From Planctomycetaceae bacterium (GTDB lineage: Bacteria > Planctomycetota > Phycisphaerae > Phycisphaerales > SM1A02): a stretch of 43,814 nucleotides of DNA. How positions within the stretch are numbered: position 1 is the first letter of the stretch; every line of letters begins with the position of its first letter. Below are positions 18,213 through 28,600 of this stretch, piece by piece. Made by a program: the position numbers and the translations under genes. The stretch covers positions 1-43,814 of the forward strand of contig JAJTGL010000013.1 of the NCBI GenBank assembly GCA_021297795.1. The letters are read 5' to 3'. The notes under the pieces were generated by a model. It made no database searches and was not told the DNA's origin. It was given only the letters and a program-made list of their open reading frames with translations.

Positions 18213-19810
18213 TGCGTCGCGCGCCGATCCACCGGCGATCCCGCACGCGAGTCGATCCGTGCGCGCGGGCGCGGGGTTTCGTGCTGCTCGCGGTGCTCGT
18301 CCTCGTCGCCGCGGCGATCCTGATCGCGACCGGCGGCATCTTCGCCGCACGCTCGGCGACCGCGTCGTCGCGTGCGTCGCTCGCCGACGCCGCGCTGCGC
18401 GGCGCCGCACTCGACGGCGTCGCGGTGGCGGCCGACATGCTCGCGGCCGAACGCGGTGCGATCCTCGCGGGCGGCAGGAGCGCGTTCGACGAGCGCGAGG
18501 ACGATGTCGAGCGCCTGCTCTTCGAGCGCGTCGATGGGGACGAACGCATCGAGGTCGTGCTCGTGCGGATGCCTTCCGGTGGCTCGCTCGAGCCCGAGGG
18601 CGCGAAGCTTCCGATCGCGTGGCTCGACGAGGTCGCCGCGGCGCGCCTCGCGTCGGCACTCGGCTCGGATGCGGCCGTCGAGACGCTCCTCGCCGCGTTG
18701 CGCGCCGCGCCCGAGGCGACCAGCGTCGACGGCATCGTCGAACGGCTTCCCGAAGGGGAGCGTGCGGCCGCGTTGCGCACGCTGCTCGGCCCGCTCCGCA
18801 CGATCGTTCCCCTCGAGGAGGATCGCGACACTCCGCCGCTCGTCTCGCTCGTCGGCGTGCACGCGCGCGAGACGCTCGTCGACCCCGCCGGCACGCCGCG
18901 TCTCGACGTGATCGGCGCGCTCGGACTCGCGGAAGGCGATGGAACGGCCACGGAGCGGAGCGAAGCCGCGCTCGATCGATTCGACGACGCTGAGATCGAG
19001 GCGTTCGAGCAGGCCGCGCGCAAGGCGGGAGCCGAGCCCGACGACGCCGAGCTCGCCCAGGCGCTCCTCGCGCGTGGCGTCGAACTGGCGCGTCGCGATG
19101 AGATCCTCTCGGGCGCGACGCTGCATGCCGGGGCGATCGCTCCCGCACGGCTCGATCTCGTGCGCGCGCCGCGGGCCGTGCTCGAGGCGTTCGCGGCCCG
19201 CGAGGGACTCTCGGATGGTTTTGCCGAACGCGTCGAGACCGTGCGCGCCACGCTCGAGGACGGCGAACGGTCCGGAACCGCGTGGCTCGTCGATCGCCGC
19301 GTGGTGAGCGCGGAGGAGCACGCGCGCATCGCGGGACGCATCACCTCGCGGTCGACCGCATGGCGGTGCCGCGTGGTCGCGCGTCAGGTCGTGCGCGGCG
19401 CGGACGACGACGACTTCGATGACGCGTCCTCCGTCGCCGAGGAACCCGCGCGCGGTGCGATCGCCGTGCTCGACGCGATCATCGAGATCGGCGCCGACGA
19501 ACCGCGCATCGTCTTTCTCCGGGATGTCTCCCTGCTCGACACCGCGCGAGCGCTGGCGGTCGCACGGATCGACACGCGGCGTGCGACGAGCGACGAGACC
19601 GGCGCCTCCGAGGCGTCGGATGCCGAGGTCGCGTCCGAGAGCGCCTTCTCCCCTGAGATGGTCCGCTCGTCGGACACGGGCGATTCCGGCTCAGACGGGT
19701 TCCCTTCCGAGACGCGACCTGCGACACTCGACGTCCCCCGTCCACCTGCGCGCGGCACGATCGATCCATTCGGTCGCGATGTCGGTGGTTCGGATGCAAC
19801 GCACCGGTAG
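18212..19810 (+). CDS. gspK: T2SS minor pseudopilin, GspK-like
   Basis: A 532-residue protein beginning with a pilin-type helix after ARGFVLLAVLVLVAAAI (cleavage after Gly22). Position +5 is Ala, not Glu; absence of the +5 glutamate is a hallmark of GspK, the tip-capping pseudopilin. The large globular domain (about 480 residues versus about 280 in Escherichia coli GspK) contains the expected helix-rich region with repeated helix-turn-helix-like LDLVRAPRAVLEAFAAREGL. The C-terminal 80 residues are Ser/Asp/Glu-rich. The ATG at 18212 overlaps the gspJ stop; a GTG one codon earlier (18209) is also possible. Confidence 0.8.
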   Translation: MRRAPIHRRSRTRVDPCARARGFVLLAVLVLVAAAILIATGGIFAARSATASSRASLADAALRGAALDGVAVAADMLAAERGAILAGGRSAFDEREDDVERLLFERVDGDERIEVVLVRMPSGGSLEPEGAKLPIAWLDEVAAARLASALGSDAAVETLLAALRAAPEATSVDGIVERLPEGERAAALRTLLGPLRTIVPLEEDRDTPPLVSLVGVHARETLVDPAGTPRLDVIGALGLAEGDGTATERSEAALDRFDDAEIEAFEQAARKAGAEPDDAELAQALLARGVELARRDEILSGATLHAGAIAPARLDLVRAPRAVLEAFAAREGLSDGFAERVETVRATLEDGERSGTAWLVDRRVVSAEEHARIAGRITSRSTAWRCRVVARQVVRGADDDDFDDASSVAEEPARGAIAVLDAIIEIGADEPRIVFLRDVSLLDTARALAVARIDTRRATSDETGASEASDAEVASESAFSPEMVRSSDTGDSGSDGFPSETRPATLDVPRPPARGTIDPFGRDVGGSDATHR

Positions 19811-19861
19811 GAACGGGTAGGAACGCGATACGGACGCAGGCTTCAGACGCAGCTCGCACGC

Positions 19862-21484
19862 ATGACGAGACCCGCCGACAACATCGATGCCCCCCACGCC
19901 GCGGGTCGCCGCGAGGCGCGCGCCGTCGCGTTGGAACGAGGGCCGGACATCGTGCGCGCCGTGCGGTGCCGTCGACTCGGAGCGCGGATCGAGGTGCTCG
20001 CCGCGTGCGAGCGTGCGATCGAGGCGGATGGCGGTTCGATCGCGTCGCTGCTCGGTCGGGATGGAATCGGCGCCGCACCCGCGGTGCTTTCGATCCCGCG
20101 CGAAGACGCCGTGGTCGCCGTCGCCGAACTCCCCGGCGACGACGAGGCGGATCTGCGCAGCATGGCGCGGATCGCCGTGGTGCGCGACACCGCGGCCGAG
20201 GGGGTCGAGTCCGCGAACGACTTCCAGTTCGAGCGCCGTGGCCAGGATGGCGCGCGCATCGTCGCCGCATCCGTGCCCGTCGCGACGATCGCGTCCTTGC
20301 GCGGCTCGACGGATGTCCCGATCGCGCGCGTGTCGGTGCGCGCGCTCGGGACGCTCGCGCTTGTGCGCGCAGCGCCTGAAATCGCGCGCGGGCTCGTGCT
20401 CGTGGTCGATGTCACGCGCGACGCGGTCGAGATCGTCGTCGTGCGCGACGGATTGCTCGTGCAGTCGCGCGGCGCTTCGGTGCCGCGTGCGGCGGGCGAC
20501 GAGGCGAACCCCGGAGTCGACGCTCCCGCGACGGGCGTGGACGAAGCCGTGCAGGCCACGCGCTTCGCGCTCTCCTCGCTGCGCGCCGCCGAGGGTGCGG
20601 CGACGGTCCCCTCGCGCGTCATCGTGCTCGCCTCGCGCGCCGATTTCGCGCGCATCTCCTCCGATCTCTCGCGCGTCGCGGGCGTGGCGGCGTCGCGGCT
20701 CGAGTCGCATCCGTCGGTCGGACTTGCCGCCGGCGTCGACCCCGAGTCGCTGCACGCCTCGAACTGGCCGCTCGCGGGCCTCCTGCTCGAGGACGAGGCC
20801 GCGCTCCGCCGCGATGGTTCGGCGATCGACCTCCTCTCGCCGACCGGCCCCATCGACACCGCGGCGCGCATGCGGCAGCGCGCGCTGATCGCCGCCGGTC
20901 TCGTGGTGGTGGCCGCGCTCGCAGGCTGGACGCTCGGCGCACGCGAATGGCGCGGGCTCGAGTCGCGTCGCGACGATCTCGAGGCGAAGGCCCGCAACGC
21001 GCTTCCCGAGCTGCGTCGTGCGAAGCGCGACGATCTGCGCCTCCGGCACATCGACGCCTACGCGAAGCTGTCGCCCGACTGGCTGGCGCATCTCGACGCG
21101 CTGCGCCGCTTCGCACCCGACCCATCGTCGGTCGTCCTCGACGCGATGACCGCGCAACTCTCGGGCACCGAGATCGAGTACAGCCGGGAGGGCGCGTTCG
21201 TCGCCACACCCGAACTGCGCTTCGTGCTCGATGGAGAGGCGAAGGACCGCGCACTTGCCGACGGCCTGCGCGACGCGCTCGTGCGCGAGAAGGGCTACAC
21301 GCTCGGTTCGACCGGCGCCGACGCGCGCGGTGGACGGCGGCTTCCCGCGCCGTTCGCGTACACGCTCCGGACCGCCGATCTCGCGCCGCGTGCTCAGGAG
21401 TCCTCGCCATCCGCACCGCAAGGCTCCGCCGGGGATGCGCGTGGTGATTCGGTCGGTGATACGCGCGGGGAGGCGAAGCCATGA
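19862..21484 (+). CDS. gspL: T2SS inner-membrane protein, GspL/PilM-PilN-like
   Basis: A 540-residue bitopic protein. The first 330 residues form a divergent actin-like cytoplasmic domain of the PilM/GspL type (alternating strands such as GLVLVVDVTRDAVEIVVVRDG at about 178, described here in outline). A single helix follows at about 340-358, then a periplasmic ferredoxin-like domain of the PilN/GspL type. The Ala/Arg-rich C-terminal 30 residues look disordered. GspL links the ATPase GspE to the pseudopilus machinery. It starts 51 nt after gspK and its stop overlaps the gspM start (ATGA). Confidence 0.75.
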   Translation: MTRPADNIDAPHAAGRREARAVALERGPDIVRAVRCRRLGARIEVLAACERAIEADGGSIASLLGRDGIGAAPAVLSIPREDAVVAVAELPGDDEADLRSMARIAVVRDTAAEGVESANDFQFERRGQDGARIVAASVPVATIASLRGSTDVPIARVSVRALGTLALVRAAPEIARGLVLVVDVTRDAVEIVVVRDGLLVQSRGASVPRAAGDEANPGVDAPATGVDEAVQATRFALSSLRAAEGAATVPSRVIVLASRADFARISSDLSRVAGVAASRLESHPSVGLAAGVDPESLHASNWPLAGLLLEDEAALRRDGSAIDLLSPTGPIDTAARMRQRALIAAGLVVVAALAGWTLGAREWRGLESRRDDLEAKARNALPELRRAKRDDLRLRHIDAYAKLSPDWLAHLDALRRFAPDPSSVVLDAMTAQLSGTEIEYSREGAFVATPELRFVLDGEAKDRALADGLRDALVREKGYTLGSTGADARGGRRLPAPFAYTLRTADLAPRAQESSPSAPQGSAGDARGDSVGDTRGEAKP

Positions 21485-22572
21485 GCGGCGCCAGCACCAC
21501 CATCGTCGGTGGCATGAAGCCGGCGCGCTCCTCCCGGCGCTGGCTTGCCCGGAACTGGCTCACGCTCGCGATCGCGGCCGCCGCGCTTCTCGCCGCCGGC
21601 ATCGGGTTCATGGTGGGCGAGCGCCGGTTCAGCGCCGAACGCGCCGCCGCCGAGGAGTCCATCGACACGTACGTGTCGGTGCTCACCCAGGCCCGCAAGG
21701 TGCGCGACGGACGCGCGGCGCTCGACGGACGGGTGCAGTCGGTCGCCGATCGCACGCTCGGATCGAGCCTCGAGGTCGTCGACAGCGAGGTGCGTCGCCG
21801 GCTCAACCGGGCCTGCGAGGAACTCGGCATCACCGAGTTCTCGGTCACGACCGGCACGTCGGTCGCGAAACCCACGCCAGCCAAGCGCGAGTTCAAGCAG
21901 ACCAACGAACGCGCGCTTCGCGACGAGCCCGATTTCGTCGAGGTCGAGGCGACGGTCAATGCCGCGGGTCGCGCGGGGCAGATGTACCGCCTCATGCATC
22001 GGGTCCAGGCAGAGCCGTGGCTCAAGCGTGTCGAGTCGATAAGACTCGATCCTTCTGCCGACGGTTCGCAGCTTCGGATGACCCTGAAACTTCGGACGCT
22101 CTTCCTTCCCGGGCGCCCGCCTGCAAAGCCGCTAGTACTGGATCCACAAGCACTTGCATCGTCCGAGCGCTTCGCTTCGCTCTTCGATTCGAACCCCTTC
22201 CGCATCCCGCCGCCGGCGGTCGTCGTTGCACCACAAACGGTTCAAACGACTTCTTCTGGGGGTACTCCCACGGTCCAGACGAACCCGGGTTCGGGCGCGA
22301 ACGCGTCCCCGATCGCGGTACCGAATCCCGACAGCCCGTTCCCGTATGGCGAGTGGCAGTTGACGGGTGTGGTGGATGGTCCGAGCGGAGCCGAGGCGTG
22401 GCTTCGTCATCTTCCGACGGGATCTCAACTTACGTTGCAACCCGGGGCCGCGGTTGGTGAGCTGATCTTCCGCCGCGTCGAGTACGATTTCGGGGTGTTC
22501 GACCTGCCCGGCGGAACCTGCCGCGTGCAAGTCGGAAGCAACCTCACGCAGCGGTCCGCAGCCGCTGGCTAG
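21481..22572 (+). CDS. gspM: T2SS inner-membrane protein, GspM/PilO-like with GspC/PilP-like tail
   Basis: A 363-residue protein with one helix at about residues 25-46, a coiled-coil and ferredoxin-like periplasmic domain of the PilO/GspM type (about 50-215), a Pro/Thr/Asn-rich linker (about 235-285), and a C-terminal domain of about 70 residues. That last domain reads WQLTGVVDGPSGAEAWLRHL, then a small beta barrel with VGELIFRRVEYD, and resembles the HR domain of GspC or PilP, which contacts the secretin N0 domain. A fused M-C protein would explain the missing gspC. The GspM assignment is fairly secure by position; the GspC-like call is inference. Codon use in the linker is unlike the rest (see findings). 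A 70-bp gap precedes gspD. Confidence 0.75.
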   Translation: MSGASTTIVGGMKPARSSRRWLARNWLTLAIAAAALLAAGIGFMVGERRFSAERAAAEESIDTYVSVLTQARKVRDGRAALDGRVQSVADRTLGSSLEVVDSEVRRRLNRACEELGITEFSVTTGTSVAKPTPAKREFKQTNERALRDEPDFVEVEATVNAAGRAGQMYRLMHRVQAEPWLKRVESIRLDPSADGSQLRMTLKLRTLFLPGRPPAKPLVLDPQALASSERFASLFDSNPFRIPPPAVVVAPQTVQTTSSGGTPTVQTNPGSGANASPIAVPNPDSPFPYGEWQLTGVVDGPSGAEAWLRHLPTGSQLTLQPGAAVGELIFRRVEYDFGVFDLPGGTCRVQVGSNLTQRSAAAG

Positions 22573-22642
22573 AAACACGTTTGGCTCGTGCTCGCACCTC
22601 GGCGGGTCCGGGTGGTTTGGCATCTGCCGGAGGAACGACTGC

Positions 22643-25600
22643 ATGAAGCGAAGCGCGCGCAACGCCGGAGCGGTGACACCAGCCATGGTGGCAGCCACCC
22701 TTGCCGCCCAGGCACTCGGTCTTCCTTCCGAGGCGCATGCGCTCGCGGTCGTGCAGGACTCGGCTCCCGCTGGAGCCGCCGCGCCCCCGGACGCCGCGGC
22801 TCCCGCGCCGCAGGCCGCAGCGCCCGCCGGCCAGTCGGCATCGGGCGTTCGGCTCCGCTTCAACTTCAAGGGGCAGACCTACGACCAGATCCTCGACTAC
22901 TTCAGCCGCACGACCGGCTATCCGATCGTGCGCGAGACCGACGTTCCGAAGGGCACCGTCGACTACATCTACCCGAAGGACTACACGCTCGACGAGGCGA
23001 TCCAGACGCTGAACGTCCTCCTCCAGACGCAGGGCTGCATGCTGCGGGTCGAGGGCGGCCGGATGTTCCTGCAGAAGCTCGACGACATGAAGCGGGAGAA
23101 CGTCCCGACCTTCGTCGGCACGGTGCCCACGCAGGTGACCGACGACACCGTCGTCACCGTCGTGCTCCCGCTCCTCAACGCGCAGGCGAAGCCCGTCGCC
23201 GAGCAGCTCAAGAACCTCGTCGCGACGTACGGATCGGTCACGGCGCTCGAGCAGCAGAACAGCATCCTGCTCGTCGAGACCGCCGCGCAGGTGCGGCGCC
23301 TCCAGCGGATCATCGACGAGATCGACCGCAAGGACGTCGAGAACCTCATCGAGTTCCTGCCGATCCGGCACGCGCGCGCCGCCGACCTCCTCAAGAGCCT
23401 GCAGGCGCTCATGGGCGAGCGCGTCGTCGAGTACGTGGTGAACCCCGCCGACGGAAAGCGCACGAAGATCGAGGAGAACCGCGTCGCGGGTCTCGTCGTC
23501 GCCGCCGATGACCGCACGAACGCCATCGTCGCGCGCGGCTCGCGCGCGAAGATCGACCAGCTGAAGCAGACGATCGACCTGCTCGATGTGCCCGTCGCGG
23601 GCGGCGCCGAGCCGACCGCCGCGGGTGGCCGCGGCATGAAGACGTTCTCCGTCGCGAAGGTGAAGGCGCCGGTCGCGAAGGAGCGGCTCGAGCAGCTCTT
23701 CGCCGCGTATCCCGCCGACAAGAAGCCGACCGTGGTGGCGCTGCCCGAGGCCGAGCGCGTGACGATCGTCGGCGATCTCGGATCGATCGACGACGCCGAG
23801 CGCTTCATCGCCGAGATGGAGGGCTTCGACCCCGCGAAGCAGCCCGCGAAGCCGGGCGCGACGGTGCGCGAGCGCCTGCGCGGCGACCGCGCGGTCGCGG
23901 CGCTCGAGCTCCAGAGCGCGTCGCCCGACGCGATCCTCGCCGCGGCGAAGTCGCTCCTCTCGAAGCGCCAGCAGGACGAGATCTCGCTCGTCGCCGGACC
24001 CGACGGACGCACGATCCTCGTCGCCGGCGACTCGGCCGACATCGCGGGCATCCGCGCGATCGTCGAGACGCTCGACCGCCCGACGAACGTCGAGCGCCAG
24101 GTGCGCCTGATGCGCGTCGCGAGCAAGGACGCCGAGCAGTCGGTGTCGCGCGCGCGCGAGCTCTACGAGCAGCAGACGCCCGCGGCCGATGCCGCGCGCA
24201 GCCTGCGCATCGAGCTCGATGCCGCGAGCCGCGAGCTCGTCCTCGTCGGAAGCGCGCAGTCGATCGCGCGATTCACCGAACTGCTGAACCAGGTCGATGG
24301 GATGCGCGCCGTGGAGCGCGAGACGCGCCAGGTCGCGCTGAAGGATGCGCTTCCCTCGGCGATCGCGCCGCAGCTGCGCGAGCTCGCGAAGCAGGTGCTC
24401 GATCCGCGCGACGGCACCGAATTCACCGCGCCGTCGATCGAACCGCTCGACGCGACCCGCACGATCCTCGTCAGCGGCACGCCCTCGCAGGTGGCCGAGG
24501 TCCAGTCGCTCGCCGCGAGCCTCGACCGCCCGACGCGCGACGCGTTCGCGTTCCGCGCGATGCCGGTGCCCGGGATCGATGCGCAGGCGCTCGTCGCACG
24601 CGCCGACTCGGTGTACGCGCAGCTTGCGCGCGGCGGCGGTGTCGAGGTCGAGAAGCCTTCGGTCGAGATCGATGCCTCGAGCGGCGCACTGCTCGTCAGC
24701 GGCCGTCGCGATGCGGTCGCGCTCTACGAGAACGCGGTCGCGCAGGCGCGGCTGCTGCTGCCGCCACCGCGCACCGGAAAGATCGTCCCGATGCGTGCGG
24801 CGGTCGCTGCCGAGGTCGCTGCGAAGCTGTCACCGCTCCTCGCGAGCGCGGCGCCGGTCGATCCGTCGCGCACGGTGCCTGCGGCCGAGATCCGCGTGAT
24901 CGAGGCGACGAACGCGCTGTACGTGGTCGGCGAGGCGCCGCAGCTGGCGCTCGTCGAGGGCTTCATCCGCGATCTCGACGTCGCGGCGCCCGAGGCGCTG
25001 CCGCCGCTGCGCCTCCTCCAGCTGCGCGGAGGCGACGCGTCGCAGGTGGCCGCCATGCTCGCGCAGCGCTACGACACGCGCGCGCCCGAGCAGCGACGCG
25101 CGCAGCCGGTGCGCATCGAGAGCGATGCCACCACCAACACGCTCGTCGTCACCGCGCACCCCGCGGTGTTCGAGGAGATCCGCACGCTGGTCGACGATCT
25201 CAATCGTGCCGGCGACACGGGCACCGGACCTGCGCGCGAGACGTTCGTCGTCGCGCTGAAGAGCGCACGCGCCTCCGAACTCGCGACGGCGCTTGATCGA
25301 CTCTATCCACCGCCGCCGGTCCCGCTCGACGCGCGCGGACGGCCGCTGCCGCATCTCCAGAAGCAGAAGGAGGTGTTCGTCACCGCCGATGCGACGACGA
25401 ACTCGCTCATCGTCGAGGCGCCCGCCGAGCGTCGCGCGAGCTTCGAGGAACTGGTCGCCGAACTCGATCGCACGCCGCTGCCGCCGCAGGCGGAGCTGCG
25501 CACGTACCGCGTCGAGAAGGGCGACATCGAGCGCATCGCGACGAGCCTGCGCGACCTCGCCGCGCGCGGCATGCTGTCGAAGCCCGGCGTCGACGGCGCG

Positions 25601-28600
25601 AAGCCGGTCGAGGTGCTGGTGCAGCCCGAGACCACGAGCCGCACGCTGATCGTCGCGGGCGACGCGACCACCTTCGAGAAGACCGAGCAGCTGCTCAAGC
25701 AGCTGCAGGCCGTGCCCGCGAAGCGTGGCGTGCGCGTCGTCGACGCGGGCGCGACCGACGCGGCGCAGCTCGTCGCGAAGGCGCTGCGCCTCGCGGGCCT
25801 CGAGCCCGCCGAGGGCGCGACGCCGCCGGTCGAGCCTGCGATCGACACCGAGATCGACGCCGCGAACGGCACGATCGTCGCGAGCGGCGAGGAGGAACCC
25901 CTCGCGCGCTTCGCCGATGCATGTCGGCAGATCCTCGCGGCGACGTCGCCCGGCGCCGACGTGCGGGTCATCCCGCTTGCGAACGTGAAGGCCGCCGACG
26001 CGAAGGCCTCGATCGAGGGCCTCGCCGCGAGCCGGCTCGGGCAGGCTGCAGGCTTCGCGCGCGAGCCTGCGATCGAGATCCTCGATCGGACCAACTCGCT
26101 GCTCGTCGCCGCCGATGCGCGGCAGCAGGAGCTCCTCGCCGCGATCGTGCGCAACATCGACGTCCCCGTCGGCGCCACGCCGCCGATGCGCATCCTGCAG
26201 CTCCGCACCGCGGACGCCGCCACGCTCGCGTCCGCGCTCAACGCGCAGTACGCGCAGCGCTCGCCCGACGAGAAGGGCTCGAAGCCGGTGCAGATCACGG
26301 CCGAGCCGCAGACCAACGCGCTGATCGTCGCCGCGCACCCCGATCTCCTCCCCGAGATCCAGCAGGTGGTCGAGACGCTCAACGGCTCGTCGCGTCAGTC
26401 GGCAAGCGATCGCGAGATCCGCATCTTCTCGCTGAAGGTCGCGCGCGCCGCCGAGCTCGCGAAGACGATCGACGAGATGTATCCCGCGCCGCCGGTGCCG
26501 GTCGATCCGCGCGGTCGCGCGCGCCCGGAGCTCCAGCAGCCGCGCGAGGTCGTGGTGCGCGCCGACGGACAGACCAACTCGCTGATCGTCGACGCGCCGG
26601 TCGCGCGCATGGCGGGCTTCGAGGAGCTCGTCAAGCAGCTCGACCGCGCGCAGGCGATGCCCGACGCCGAGATCCGCACGTGGCGCGTGTCGGACGCGAA
26701 CGTCGACACGCTCGCGAAGACCGTGCGCGACCTCGCGCAGGCCGGTCAGCTCGGCCCCGAGGGAAGCGGCACGATCGTGAGCGTGGAGCCCGTGTCGAAG
26801 ACGCTCGTCGTCAGTGGTCCACCGAGCGTGTTCGCGAAGGTCGAGCAGGTGGTGCGCGGCGTCGAGGGTGCGGCGCAGCCGTCGACGACGCTGCGCGTCT
26901 TCAAGCTCAAGGTCGCGAAGGCCGAGACGCTGGCGCCGCTCGTGCGTTCGGCGCTCGAGGGCCGGCTCGCGCAGATCGAGCCGACGCTCGCCGGGAAGTC
27001 CGGTCGCGTGCTCGATGTCGCCGCGGACCGTCGATCGAACTCTCTCGTCGTGAGCGCTCCCGACGCGCTGATCCCGGTGGTCGAGGAACTCGTGCGGCAG
27101 CTGGACGACGGAAGCGCCTCGGCGGGCTCCTCGGAGCCGGTCGTCCGCGTGCGACCGCTGTCCTACGCCGACGCGAGCGAGGTCGCGGCCAGTCTCTCGC
27201 AGGCGCTCGCCGCCGCGACCAACCCGACGACGCGCGAACCGCTCGCCGTGAAGGTGATCCCGGCCGCGGGCGCGAACGCGCTGCTCCTCGTCGGGCCGCC
27301 GGCGGATCTCGAGGAGGCGGAGAAGCTCGTCGGTCCGCTCGACGAGCGCCCCGCGCTCGACTCGGTCGACGCGAAGACGTTCACGCTCGTCCACGCCGAT
27401 GCCTCGCGCATCGCGTCGCTGGTGCAGCGGCTCCTCGCCGACCAGCAGGAGACCGATCCGCGCATCGTGCTCGAGCGCATGCGCCGCAACCGCGGCCAGG
27501 CCGACGCCACGCCGCCCGTGCGCGTCGAGGCCGATCCGCGCACGAACGCGCTCATCGTCTCGGGCGCCGCGCGCATCATGAGCGTGGCCGAAGGGCTGAT
27601 CCGCGAGCTCGATCGCGAGGGCGATGCGGCCACCCGCACGTGGTCGGTGTTCACGCCGTCGCGTGCGGCCGCGGCCGGACTCGTCGACGAGGCGCGTCGC
27701 ATCCTCGACGCGACGAATCCGTCGGGCGTCTCCCGCGTCGAGCTGTCGGCGCTTCCCGCGTCGGGCACGATCGTCGTCGTCGGCACCGCCGAGGGCGCCG
27801 AGCGCGCTCGCACGCTGCTCGCCGAGCTCGATCAGAAGGCGTTCGCAACTCCCGACGCCGACTTCCGCGTCGTGCAGCTGAAGCACGTGGCGCCCGACGT
27901 CGTCGTGTCGGCGCTGAACGCGGTGCTGCTCGACCGCTCGCGCTGGCCCGCGCAGCTCGTCGCCGCCGCGAAGGCCGGTGCACCCGTCGTTGAGCCGAAG
28001 TTCGTGGCGGACGCGCTGAACGCGCGCGTGGTGCTCACCGCTCCGACCGAGCTGATGCCGATCGCGACGAAGGTGGTCGAGGAGCTCGATCGCGCGCGCG
28101 AGGGCGATCGTCCCGCCGAGATCCGCGTGTATCCGCTGTCGCAGGCGAGCGCGCCCGACGTCGCGAAGGCGGTCGAGCAGGCGCTTGCCGCGCGCGCGAC
28201 CTCGCAGCCGAACCGCCGCCGCCCGGTGGTCTCGGCCGAGCCGACGAGCAACTCGCTCGTGGTCGCGGCCGATCCGTCGCAGCTTGACGAAGTCGACGCG
28301 GTCGTCCGCACGATCGACGTGCGCGGGCCGCGCGATGCGGCGCGCGTGCGCACGGTCTTCCTGAAGAACGCGCGCGCCGGACAGATGGCGCCGCTCGTCG
28401 AGGAACTGCTCGCGGGCGAGGCGCAGCGCGCCGAACGCGCGCGTCCGGCGGCATCCGCGGGCGCCACTGCCGCGGAGCCCGCGTTGCGCGTGATCGCCGA
28501 CGAGCGGCTCAACGCGGTCGTGATCTCCGCGACGCCGTCGGCGCTCGACGCCGCGGAGGAGATGCTCCAGCAGCTCGACGTCGCCCCCGGCCGCGAGTCG

